Assembly: GCA_947683425.1 (NCBI GenBank)
Contig: CANTUQ010000051.1
Coordinates: 558,001 to 622,000, forward strand
Direction: 5' to 3'
Source of the DNA: Excoecaria cochinchinensis
Lineage: Eukaryota > Streptophyta > Magnoliopsida > Malpighiales > Euphorbiaceae
Length of the DNA stretch: 64,000 nucleotides
The number at the start of each line of letters is the position of its first letter. Position 1 is the stretch's first letter. Shown one piece after another: positions 19,626-29,726 of this stretch. Below the pieces are notes generated by a model that saw only the letters and a list, made by a program, of their open reading frames with translations, did no database searches and was not told the DNA's origin. The translations under genes and the position numbers were made by a program.

Positions 19626-21653
19626 ATGCCTCCCAGACGCAGAGCACCATAGGCCCAGCCCGAGCTTGTAGCTCCGGCTTGGATGGATGACGAGTCCGCT
19701 CAGAGGTACAGAGCGTTGGCTCAGGTAGAGTTTCGGTCCAGCCGTTTTGTATCTCGCCCATTCCTAGAGGCCCTTAGGTTGGCCCCGGAGTTTGATCTAC
19801 ATGCCGAGGGAGCTGGTTGGACAGAGTTTCTCGAGCCCGCCTTCCAGACATTTCCAGAGGCTACCCGCCAGGTCTTGGCCACTCTCCGCTACACAGGCTT
19901 TTAGAGTGCGGATACCGACCCGGGGGTGGTACAGTTTTGGTTCGATAGCGACCATGTCAGCATCACTAGGCAGAGGTTTGCTCAGGCCATGGGGCTCCCT
20001 ACGGAGGAGGGGGTCGAGATCCCGCGGCGAGTGGTGAGACGCGCCCATTGGGCGGCCATTGCCATACCAAGAGTGCTGTACGATCATGATACAGCGAAGA
20101 GCACCGTACTGGTGTCTCAGGCACTCCGGTATCTGCACAGAGTGCTTTCCAGCTCGTACCTCGGTCGAGCTGGTAATCCAGGGTCGCTTAATGCGGCCGA
20201 GATCTGGAGCCTCTGGGCTATGGTGGTAGGCCAGCATCTCAACATTAGCCACGAGCTCTTGGCCAACCTGACCAGAGTTGGCAGAGGATTGACACCGGTG
20301 GTGATGGTAGGAGGAGTCATCACTCGATTACTGTTGAGATTGGGGTTTAACCCCGAGAGATTGAGAGGACCCTTGCCGGAGGGGATCCATGTAGACGCCG
20401 CAGCGGCAGTTCAGATGGGGATGATCTCCCCGATTTCTGGCCAGAGAGAGGCCTATCGGGTGTTGACTATCCACGAGACCCGGCAGCTGTTCAACCTTCC
20501 ACCCTTGGGGGCAGATCCTGATCACCCAGAGCACCAGGAGGAGCAGCCTCCACAGCCAGAGCCCGAGCCACAGCCTCAGCCTCCACAGACGCAGCCTCAG
20601 CCTCCACAGACAGAGCCTCAGCCGGAGCACCAGCCTCCTCAACCGCGGGCAGTGCCTCCACCACAGCAGCAGGAGCCTCCTAGGACCCCCTCGGACTTCG
20701 ATTTTGAGATCACGATGGACGATCTCTTCGCCTCTTCACAGGCATCTAGGGCCCCGACTCCAGCCCCATCACCGACCGCCAGGGTACAGAGGCCTGCCCG
20801 TGAGCCTTCCGAGAGATACCATCCGTACTGCCGAGGCGATCCTGGGGCATCCACTTCTTCGGCACCACCACCAGAGCCAGCACCACAGCAGCCAGCTCAG
20901 CCGGACTATTTCCAGCTCCTCTCCTCCATGTTTATGGCCTTTGAGCGGTGACAGGATGAGAGGGATAGGGCCATTCACGAGAGGTTGGATCGCCAGCAGG
21001 CTGCCATTCAGGAGCAGTCTCAGTCGGTGGAGCGCCTATCTCGGGAGCAGGCGGGCTACATTGAGCATACAGCGAGGGAGCAGACTCGGGCCATGGATGC
21101 CTTTAGAGATGAGCAGACTCGAGTTCTGGAGGCCTTCAGAGGAGAGCAGATGAGGCTGGTTGAGCAGATTGCTCAGGGACAGAGGGAGCTCAGGCAGCAG
21201 CTCGCTCATGATGTGAGATCGTCACAGGACCAGGCGTCTCAGAGGGTCGATATGACCCTACAGATGATTGATGAGTCACTTGACTCTCTGAGATCCCGCC
21301 TCCAGGCGATAGAGGGGATCCTTCCACCCCTGTCTCAGACCATGAGAGAGTTCAGGGAGCAGAGCCTAGAGCACAGGAGGACGGCCGCTGTTGAGCAGAC
21401 CACTCAGCTGAGTCAAGCCTTCAAGAAGTTGGGAGAGAAGGTTTCTGAGACCTTAGGGTTTATGAACACCTGCGCCCAGCCCTTCTTGGACGGCTATGCT
21501 CAGGTTCAGTTCAGGCGAGCCCATGATCATGAGGCAGGACCCTCCACAGCTCTGCCACCACCTCCGGCACGTCCACCTCCACCTCCGCCAGGGACCGTAC
21601 ATATATCGGATGATGAGGATCCCAATGAGCCCTCAGACTACACACCTCTCTGA
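19626..21653 (+). pseudogene. Sense 3' gene of element B: Athila-ORF-like domain plus coiled coil, three nonsense codons
   Basis: One frame of 676 codons interrupted by TAG (19650), TAG (19902) and TGA (20949), each explained by one C-to-T change. Residues about 20-260 resemble the 3' ORF of the Athila element in this window (56948-57619). Shared features are an early block on length of the side (FVSRPFLEALRL; YFDKNMLQTLGL in H) and the motif RYLHRVLS followed by RAGN (RYIHRVLS and RGN in H). Next come a proline/glutamine-rich linker (about 300-350), a coiled coil with 11-residue repeats (about 455-530), a proline run and an acidic tail (VHISDDED then EPSDY). Athila proteins of this type have been called envelope-like or ORF1; function is unknown. 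Probably transcribed from the internal promoter. Confidence 0.72.
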
Positions 21654-22111
21654 TCTTCAGGGAGTTATTTTTGTATCTTTTGTATGTTTTATATTTTGTA
21701 TATGTGCATTGTACAAAAAAGACATTTTTAGTGAAAATTTTGTTTCATTATTGCATTTTCTTAATTGTTTAATCACATCACAAAAAATGTATGTTCTCAT
21801 ATCTACTTACATATCGATAAAAATGACAATGTGACAAATGAAAAATAATACAAAAAAAAAACAACAACAAAAAAACAAACAAAAATGATAATCGACAAAC
21901 ATATCAAATAAGAAAAAATGAATAAAAGATGAAACACGGCATGGCCAATAAAGCAAAGGTCACGCCATCAAATAGACAGGTCAAAAGATGACCATTCAAA
22001 CGTGAATTAACACAATCTTTTGTCTCACAGGTACAAAGGAATACCGATCTGAGCATAGGCATCGATTAAAAAGATCTCCTTTGAAACAAGGAAACTAGCG
22101 GAGTTTCCACA
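21654..22111 (+). other. AT-rich 3' untranslated spacer of element B
   Basis: A/T-rich, with short homopolymer runs (about 21850-21890). No gene, promoter or repeat is recognised apart from simple A-rich sequence. Confidence 0.5.
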
Positions 22112-22745
22112 CTTCAGATCGAAGCTGCAGTTGAAGAAACACTGCCCTTCACCAATCGAAGCTGTGGTCAGAGAGTGCTGCATCTCACCAATCGAAGCTG
22201 TGGTCAGAGAGTGCCGCACTTCACCAGATCGAGACTGTAGCCAAAGCATGCTGCATCTCACAGATCGAAGCTGCAGTTGAAGAAACACTGCCCTTCACCA
22301 AATCGAGATTGTAGCCAAAGAGCGCTACATCTCACAGATCGAAGCTGCAGTTGAAGAAACACTGCCCTTCACCAAATCGAGATTGTAGCCAGAGAGTGCT
22401 ACATCTCACAGATCGAAGCTGCAGTTGAAGAAACACTGCCCTTCACCAAATCGAGATTATAGCCAGAGAGCGCTACATCTCACAGATCGAAGCTGCAGTT
22501 GAAGAAACACTGCCCTTCACCAAATCGAGATTGTAGCCAGAGAGCGCTACATCTCACAGATCGAAGCTGTAGTTGAAGAAACACTGCCCTTCACCAAATC
22601 GAGATTGTAGCCAGAGAGCGCTACATCTCACAGATTGAAGCTGCAGTTGAAGAAACACTGCTCTTCACCAATCGAAGCTGTGGTCAAAGCATACCGCACT
22701 TCACCAGATCGAGGTCGCGGCCAGAGCCTGCTACACCTCACCAAA
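22112..22745 (+). repeat. Tandem array: 37-bp monomers organised as a 74-bp dimer
   Basis: Units begin CACAGATCGAAGCTGCAG (type A, 37 bp) and CACCAAATCGAGATTGTAG (type B, 37 bp). They alternate A-B in a strict 74-bp period (starts at 22331, 22405, 22479, 22553 and 22627). Divergent monomers flank both sides, including two consecutive B-like units near 22155-22230. The array lies between the last ORF and the 3' LTR, the hypervariable zone where Tat/Ogre elements are known to carry tandem repeats. Confidence 0.9.
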
Positions 22746-22916
22746 TACCCGCAGGTCGAGAGAAGACCGAGGAGAGTATTTTCGCATCGCCGAACGGATC
22801 GAGACAAGGTCCACCCGGCAAAAGGCACGGAAGGTGAAAAGTCGTCGCAGGTACGCTTCCTTTCCAACCTTTCTCTGAGTTTTGGCTTATCTAGGCGCTT
22901 GTGCACTAGTTTCCCC

Positions 22917-22931
22917 AAAACTGGGGGCAAC
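22917..22931 (+). other. Polypurine tract region of element B
   Basis: The segment AAAACTGGGGGCAAC directly precedes the 3' LTR. Element F' has the similar AAAATTGGGAGCAAC inverted, next to its LTR (about 32267-32281). The tract is short and impure, as is common in Tat elements. Confidence 0.6.
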
Positions 22932-24980
22932 TGTAAGCACCGTGTCCCGAAGCGGTCCGGATCAGAGGTTACCCTATGATGAAATCAATGTCCGAGCTTG
23001 TTCGAGAGGCTGAATTTGGAGGTTTCAGTCCCGCGTCCATGAGAAATGAGGTTTTTCTACAATTCCTCGGCAGAGGGGGAGAAAACGGAAGTTTTCCAAG
23101 TCAAAAAGGCTTTTTTGTCCTCCACAGATGGCCAGCCCGTCTGTGGAGGCAGCCCGTCGCTTCGAGTCACCGACGGCTTGTGGTATTTTCCGACGCCCGT
23201 CGGAAAATCACCGCCCCTGTCAGGAGCCGCCTGGTTTCCCGGAGCACGCAACCGTTCCGATGCCCGTCGGTGGATGTGGCAGGGCCGTCGGAAGTGTCCT
23301 TGTGTCAGTAGGATTCTTCCGACGCCCACCCCCTTACACCGACGCCCGTCGGTCGTGTCTGGCTATATAAGGTCCAGATTTTCATTTGAAAAGGGTTGGA
23401 AAAATTTTCAGAAGAGGAAACTCTGCCAAAATTCGAGCACGTTTTCTCTCTCTTCCAAAAACACTTTTTTCTAAAGAACTTTATTGAATCAAGGATCAAA
23501 TCAATCAAAGGAACTAAAAGCTAATTAGTTTTCTTTAGATTTTGACTCCAAAATCGATTTTCTGAAGGATTGGAGGTGAAATATCTCATTTTCTCTCTCT
23601 AATCTTTCATCTTTGTTTCTCGTGGAACGCGCGGGGATCTAACCGACACCAGAATCTCACCTGAAGTGATTATCTGAGGGTAAATATTCCGGATTCTCTC
23701 TCCATTTTCATCTCATATTTAATATTTTATTTATTTATTTATTCATTCTGTGAAATTTTTGAATACCTGTCATTACTTTCCTTCATTTTGACTCCCTCAT
23801 CTCCTTCTTGGATAAAACTTGCTTTTTGACCTCGAAAGCTTCCTTTTTTCCTTTCTGTTTTCCGGAGATAGAGGTGACCGACGGGTCATCTTCATGACCG
23901 ACGCCCGTCGGTCACCCACCTACAGACGCCCTTTTTGAGTGACAAACGGGTATATCGAATAACCAAACCGACGCCCGTTGGTCAACCAGGAAAGGCCCGT
24001 CGGTGGGTTCTGTCTCCATTTTTTAATCATTTTTCATCTCTATCCAGTCTCTTTGATTTCTTGTGTGTTAATTTTATGTATATTAACATCCCTTAACTTT
24101 TTGTGAGTGTATATTGGTCCTCCTGGATTATCCCGAGCTTGAGCGGCTATCTACCATGTTTGGAGGATCCCGTCCGGTTTAGTTTCCTAATCCTCTTGTT
24201 TCATTTCTTTTACTGATTATCTTATGTACATGGATGCACTCCTTTTATACCCCGTTGATGTATAAAAATGACTCAATGGTTTTATATTTAATAAAATGAA
24301 GGTTTACACAAAACTGGACCAATGTCCTATTTCATCCAAAAACCATCACAATGAAAATATTCAATTTTAATAACGACGCATGTGAGGACCAAAGTCCTCA
24401 GAATAAGCAAATGCCCCGATTTATGCATGTATTGCACTCTTTATAAAAGGGAGTTGTATTCCGCTCCTTGTATTATTGTAATTTATTGCCTTCACCATTT
24501 ATTTGATCATTTATGGCTTTCCGAATATGAATGAATGCGTCTTCGAATAATTGCATTGCGTGGAGAGAGAGCGAATCAATGATAATTAAAATTTGATCAT
24601 AACATAATTGAGGTAGAAATAGATGAGAAATTCCGGACCCAGCTCTGGTCTTTGGGCTCGAGAGGTTAGAGGTTATCCTCCAATATACTTCTTGGGTCAC
24701 GAGACTTTGGCGCTAACCCTAGGCTCCTTAGGGTGAGAGGTTCACCTTCTATGACCCCTCTGGCTGGCCCAAAATGGGTACCAAGCGCAGTCTTAGGCTC
24801 TCCGAGGCGAGAGAAACTTTCCCAATGTTCTATTGGGTGGCGACTCTATGAAACCTTCGTGTTGCTCAACATAGACGCACTTGCGATTTATCGTAAGCTA
24901 TCAACGGACCCGCAAATGCCCCGATCGCCCACGTGCGGCCGGTCCGAAAGGGCGGCGCTCGGGATCCGGCGCGCGTCACA
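22932..24980 (+). repeat. Element B 3' LTR (2,049 bp)
   Basis: TGTAAGCACCG...GCGTCACA, the same length as the 5' LTR and collinear with it. By eye about thirty substitutions, mostly transitions, and no indel. Followed directly by ATGAG (24981-24985), matching 7395-7399. Confidence 0.95.
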
Positions 24981-24985
24981 ATGAG
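24981..24985. other. Target-site duplication of element B (right copy)
   Basis: ATGAG, identical to 7395-7399. The flanking LTR sequence of element A then continues (GCTAACGTTTGTGCT versus GCTTATGTTGGTGCT in the 5' LTR), confirming a simple insertion. Confidence 0.95.
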
Positions 24986-26785
24986 GCTAACGTTTGTGCT
25001 ATTGTTATGGCTTTTGGTTTGATTTAAGTTATAATGCATGAATGATGAATTGTTGGGCAAATTTCTTAGTCTGATGAACTTTGCTAAAATTTATGGGTTT
25101 GTTGTTCTTGAGGAGTTTGATTTTGTTAATGCATGATTTTGATTGTGTTAATTATTATAAAAGATGTGTTCTATGTTATTTATGAGGTTAGAAAGGTTGA
25201 TTTGAGGTAAGTTGAAGTTTGGGTTGAATTGTGTTTGAGATTGGAGGTTTGGGTGTGTTGGAAGTGAGAAATTCTGCAGAAAATCACGTAAGAGCTGAAA
25301 ATCATGACACTGTCACGAGTGTGACACTGTCGTAAGGTCGCGACAGAGCTCGGTGAATTCAGCCCTTGCGCGAGGCCGAGAGGATTTGCGAGGCCGATTA
25401 GATTTGAGTGGCTGAGCGGACTGGGTTACCGAGCGGTCACAGCGAGAGCTCTCTATCGCTAGAATGACGCTTGTCGTGAGCGCGACAGAGTGCTTGACTG
25501 CCGAGTAGACTGGGCAGTCCCCTGTCGCGAGAGTGCCTGCCCGCGAATGCGATAGCCTTTGTTGGCCACTCACTGTGGCGAGGGCGATGACCATCGTGAG
25601 CGCGACAGTGAGATGTGTTTTTGTCTCCACGCGAGCGTGAAAACCGCCGCGATCGCGATATGGGGCAAGTTATGCCTCTATCGCGAGCGCGACAGACGTC
25701 GCGAGTTGAGGTTTCTTTTTTGTGATTCTGATGTTTAATTTTTGAACTTGTTATGCCTTTAGGTTTATAGTTGGACAATTTTATGAAGTATATTAATATT
25801 ATTGGCTGTATTATGCATGGATAATTTTATGAATTACATAAATGTGATTTGATGGATTATGCATGACCTGCTAGAGTCAATTAAGTGGATAGTTGGGCAT
25901 GCCTAATAGAGTTCAGTAGATGCAGCCCTCAGTTCTGTTCTGGACCCTGATCAGGTCCCTGTTTAGTTTGTCACGAACTTGAATGTGTATGGATCTTGTT
26001 TATGATTCCCTCCGTAAAATGTTTTGAAAAGAGAAAGGAAATGTGATATTGCCTTTGGTACCCGTAAGGTATCGCCATGTGTTCACTCATTATCCACTAC
26101 TGTGAGTCAGTAGGTGTTATTGGGTTGCAATTTGTTCTGTTATGCCTATGAGCATGTGAATCCGAATGATTAAGTTTACAAGTATGTGAATCTGAATAAC
26201 TCTATTTATGAATCAGTTAGCATATGAATGTGATTATGAGCCTTTGAATGCTTATGAATGTGATTCGATTATGATTATCAGCATATGGCTATATGTGTGT
26301 GAATTGCCTTGACGACCATTGTGAATGGCCGTCCATACTATTGTTGTTTGTTTCCCACAAAACGTTATCGCTTAGCATGGGTGTTTTATCCGTGCAGGTG
26401 TGGAAGGTGTATAGCTTTTGAGAGAGTCGCTGCTAGTCAAGCCAACACAGTGGGATTGATGCTAAGACTTAGTTTCATTTTGTATTATGATTCTTTTTGT
26501 AATAGTGATCTCTCATTATTTAGTCTTTTGTTCAACTTTTGCTTTTTAACTCTGAAAGATGTAATTATTTTGGTTATTGGAACAGTTGTATTGAATATTA
26601 TTTTTATTCTATCTATGAGTATATGATCAGTTTGGTTTAAAGTTTTAATTTTCGCTGTATATGTGCATGTTGTTATTATGTGAATGAATGTTATTATACC
26701 GTTTTGCTTAGTGACACCGCTGCTCATACGGGTTATTACTCAATAGCGGATGGGTTCTCCTACGTGCAGGAAGGGGGGTGTTACG
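24986..26785 (+). repeat. Element A 3' LTR, right part
   Basis: Continues the LTR interrupted at 7399, collinear with 5' LTR positions about 188-1991. It contains the palindromic array (25306-25710), a one-mismatch copy of the 14-bp palindrome (25893-25906) and a decayed tandem hairpin (about 26357-26396). It ends TGTTACG, where the 5' copy has TGTTACA. Confidence 0.9.
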
Positions 26786-29006
26786 CCAGCCCGTTGGCAG
26801 CCCGTCGCTCGCCAGCAACGGGCGTCGGTCTCCCAAATCTACCGATTTTCACTGAAAATGCAATTTTTGGCATTTTTTCATGATTTTTTCTCCAAAATTG
26901 ATATTTTTATCCCATTTTTTTGTATTTTCATGGTCATTTCAATTTCTAGAATTAAGATAGGTTTTATTTTTTTTATTACTTATTATTTAATAATTATTAT
27001 TTTTTATTAAAAACTTATCCTTAAAATAAATATCAAAAATTAAGTTTTATCTTTTAAATTCTAATTTGAGTTCAAAAGAATTTGATTTTATCTTCAAATC
27101 TAATTTAAATTCAAAAAGATTAGATTTTATTTTCTAAAATCTAATTTGAATTCAAAAGAATTTTATATCTATATTTAAGGATAATTCAAATTTTTTTTAC
27201 AAAAAAGATTTAAATTTTTAATTTTAATTTTGAAAAGATTTGGATTTTTAATTTGAATTTTGAAAAGATTTAGATTTTTAAATTTGAATTTTAAAAAGAT
27301 TTGGATTTTTAAATTTGAATTTTAAATTTAAATTTTAAAAAGATTTGAATTTTTTCCTTATCCTCAGTTAGCTTATAAATAGCAGGCTGACGATCGAAGA
27401 AAAGGATTCGGACTTTTCTTTTCTTCTTCTTAAAAGGAATTCTTTCTACGTTTTCTTTCTCTTGAGTTTTTTATTCAAATAAATTTCTTAAATTCAGATT
27501 TTTCATTTCTTCTACTTTAAGACAATTCTTTCTTCATTTTCTTTATTTGAGTTTTTATTTCTTGAAATAGATTTCCTAAAGTTTTAAAAATAAATTCTCC
27601 ATAAAAAGTCATTCTTGAGATAAGGAAATTAATTCTTTGCTCTTAAGAATTTTTATTTTCTTCCATTATTTTTTGAAGCAAGTTTTCTTTCTTGGAATAA
27701 AACTCCAATTTTTATTATTTTAAATTCTAAATTTGCGGATTAAGGCAAAAAAATCAATCATCTTTTTCCCTTCAAAAAGTTCGAATTCTGAGGGTAAATA
27801 TTTTGGGTTCAATCCTACTTTTCTTTTATTTTCTTTCTATTTTATTTATTCGCAATCATTTTATCAACATGTAGATATTTATATCTATTGTTTATATATT
27901 TATTTTATCTTTGATATTTCCTTTATTTTCATTATTTTATTTCATTGTCCCACTCACTTGTTATTTATTTTTCTTGTGGGTTTATTTATTTCTACTGATT
28001 ATGGGTCGCTGAGAAGGGGAACCCACTAGGATGATCTGGGGATGCCAATTTGGTTCATTTTCTTTACCCTATTTCCTTTTAGTTTATTTTTATTTCCAAT
28101 TTATTGTAAATATTATTTTGAGCCCGCTAATGTGAAAATGGCTAAAGATTTCTTCCACAAATAAATGGGATTTTCTTAAATAAAATAGGACCAATGTCCT
28201 ATTTTTTTTGTCCAAATAAAATAGAAATTTTAATATTAGTTTTCTTTAAATATGCATGTGAAGACCAATATCTTCATCCTTAATCGAATATCCCGCTTTG
28301 TGTATGTTTCTTTTTTTTTCTCATTTACAATGGTGGTTGTATTCCGCCCCTAGTTTTATTGTAAATTTCTGTTCGTTTATTTACTTTATGGTTAATTTAC
28401 TTTATTTATTGCTTTCATTGCGTGATCAACATGTGCTCTAACTAATGCATTAAATTGTATGAAAAAAGAAATGAAATCTTAAATTCATAACTCAATTATA
28501 ATTTAATCAAGGTATGGATAAATGGGAAGTTCCGAACCTTCTCTGGTCCTAGGCTCAACGAGTTTAGGGGACAATCTCATTGTCCTAATGGGGTGGGGTC
28601 TCCAAAATATGTCTTGTTGCCAAAAGTAGGCCCAATTTGAATGTTCTTAGGCTCCACGAGATTAGATGATCCTTATAGTGTTCTATTGGAAGGAGGTGTT
28701 AAAAATATCTCTGGCTTTCCCAAAATGGACGCATACGCATCATCTTAGGCCTCACGAGATTAGATGATATTTTCAATGTTCTATTGGAAGGAGGCGTCCA
28801 AAATATATCTGAGAGCCCAAAATAGACCACATGGGCTGTCTTAGGCCCAGTGAGGCTAGACGACCTTTCTCAATATTTTATTGGGTGTCGACTCCAAAAC
28901 ACCTCCTTGTAATAGACGCCCTCATAATCTATTACAAGTTCTATGAACCCCACTCGAATACCCTAAAACAGGTTTTCGGGGCCTGACGGGGATCGCCGTG
29001 TGTCAC
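26786..29006 (+). repeat. Element F: Tat-like LTR, 5' part missing
   Basis: It ends GTGTGTCACA at 29006, like the B LTR. It carries a TATA box (TATAAAT, 27373-27379), the paired hairpins TAGGAC-CAAT-GTCCTA (about 28186-28201) and GAAGAC..ATCTTC (28260-28275), and degenerate repeats near its end. The family is closer to F' (29727-32266, inverted) than to B. The left part is absent because element A joins here, which is best explained by A having inserted into this LTR. Open frames inside have no recognisable product. Confidence 0.8.
27030..27350 (+). repeat. AT-rich degenerate tandem repeat in the F LTR
   Basis: Repeated units of about 30 bp built on AAAAGATTTGGATTTTTAA and AATTTGAATTTT. They lie upstream of the TATA box at 27373, so inside U3. 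Confidence 0.7.
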
Positions 29007-29726
29007 AATGGGGTTACCCGGAGCATTTTCTAGCTAATTTCCCCAAGTTAATTGAGAATACCCATAAGCAGCAAGAAGCCAGTCGAGCGGGATCTAATGC
29101 TCCTCAAGCTAGCCATGGTAGAGGATGGGGACAAGGTCATGGTGGACGGCCTAGAGATGGAGCTTCCTTTGAGATAGTGGATCGTCCTCTAGTGGCACCA
29201 GCTAGAGCGTATGCAATGAAGGATCAAGATGAGTAGGACTCTCCTAAAGTGATTGTTGGCATGTTTCTGCTCTTTGGCACTGATATACAAGCTTTAATGG
29301 ACCCTGGTCCCACACACTCATACTTATGTTCTAAAAAGATATGTGTTAATTTGCTTAATGCTGATCAGCTAGATTATGAGATACGTGTAACTAGTGCTCT
29401 AGGGCATAGTATCAATGTGAGTAGAGTGTATAAGAACTATTCATTAGTGGTGTAAGGAAAAGAGTTTCTAGTTAACTTAATTGATCTACCTTTTCATGAA
29501 TTTGACTTGATTATGGGTATGGACTGGTTGTGTAAGCATCGGGCTGTGGTTGATTGTCATAGGAAGATAGTTGTGCTTAAAGGTTGTGATCAGTTTTCTA
29601 TAGTTGTGCGAGGTTTAGGTTCTGGTCCGTTGACTAGTGTAATCTCGGTTATGCAAGCTAGGTGATTTTTGAGGAAGGGATGTGAAGCTTTTCTGGCTTT
29701 GCTTTTGGACTCTAGGCATGGCTAAG
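29007..29726 (+). pseudogene. Fragment G: chromovirus gag end and protease, wedged between two Tat LTRs
   Basis: This is a remnant of an older chromovirus. It starts inside the nucleocapsid (TEHRLANC in E corresponds to PEHFLANF here), continues through the Gly/Arg-rich linker and enters the protease (MDPGPTHSYL, about 29295-29325; LGHSINVSRVY about 29400; GMDWL about 29520). Stops lie at about 29234 and 29453, and the frame ends near 29660. It is cut on the left by LTR F (29006) and on the right by LTR F' (29727). No other part of the element is in the window. Confidence 0.85.

Larger units (their letters stand above)
7400..24980 (+). mobile_element. Element B: nearly complete Tat/Retand-like retrotransposon, 17,581 bp
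   Basis: A full-length Ty3/gypsy element of the Tat clade inserted into element A's 3' LTR. Both LTRs are 2,049 bp. By eye they differ at roughly thirty positions with no indel, so the insertion is fairly recent. ATGAG flanks both ends (7395-7399 and 24981-24985). Internal order: primer site, leader, gag, pol with PR, G-patch, RT, RNase H, second RNase H and INT, then an antisense intron-containing gene, a divergent promoter, a sense ORF, a tandem-repeat array, a purine-rich tract and the LTR. The second RNase H places it in Tat. The extra 3' genes resemble those reported for Retand/Ogre-type elements. pol is intact; gag and the extra genes carry stops. Confidence 0.95.
1..26785 (+). mobile_element. 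Element A: Tekay/Del-like chromovirus, interrupted by element B
   Basis: This is a Ty3/gypsy chromovirus whose first roughly 568 bp of 5' LTR lie outside the window. The order is LTR, tRNA-Met primer site, gag, protease, RT, RNase H, integrase, chromodomain, polypurine tract, LTR. Its 3' LTR is split by element B (7400-24980). The element is dead: gag-pol has many in-frame stops and frameshifts, and the integrase has lost a catalytic residue. The lineage call rests on the chromodomain-like tail after integrase, the LTR length of about 2.55 kb and the FIDD reverse transcriptase box. Its right end abuts a truncated Tat-like LTR (F), so A probably inserted into F. The matching left flank is off-window. 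Confidence 0.9.

Noticed and set aside
22112..22745. Regular 74-bp repeats that superficially look like a CRISPR array
   Set aside because: There are no unique spacers: both 37-bp halves are repeated and related. The context is the 3' end of a plant retrotransposon.
27733..28029. 98-codon frame rich in Phe and Ile in LTR F that might suggest a membrane protein
   Set aside because: The hydrophobic composition comes from an AT-rich non-coding stretch just downstream of the LTR TATA box.
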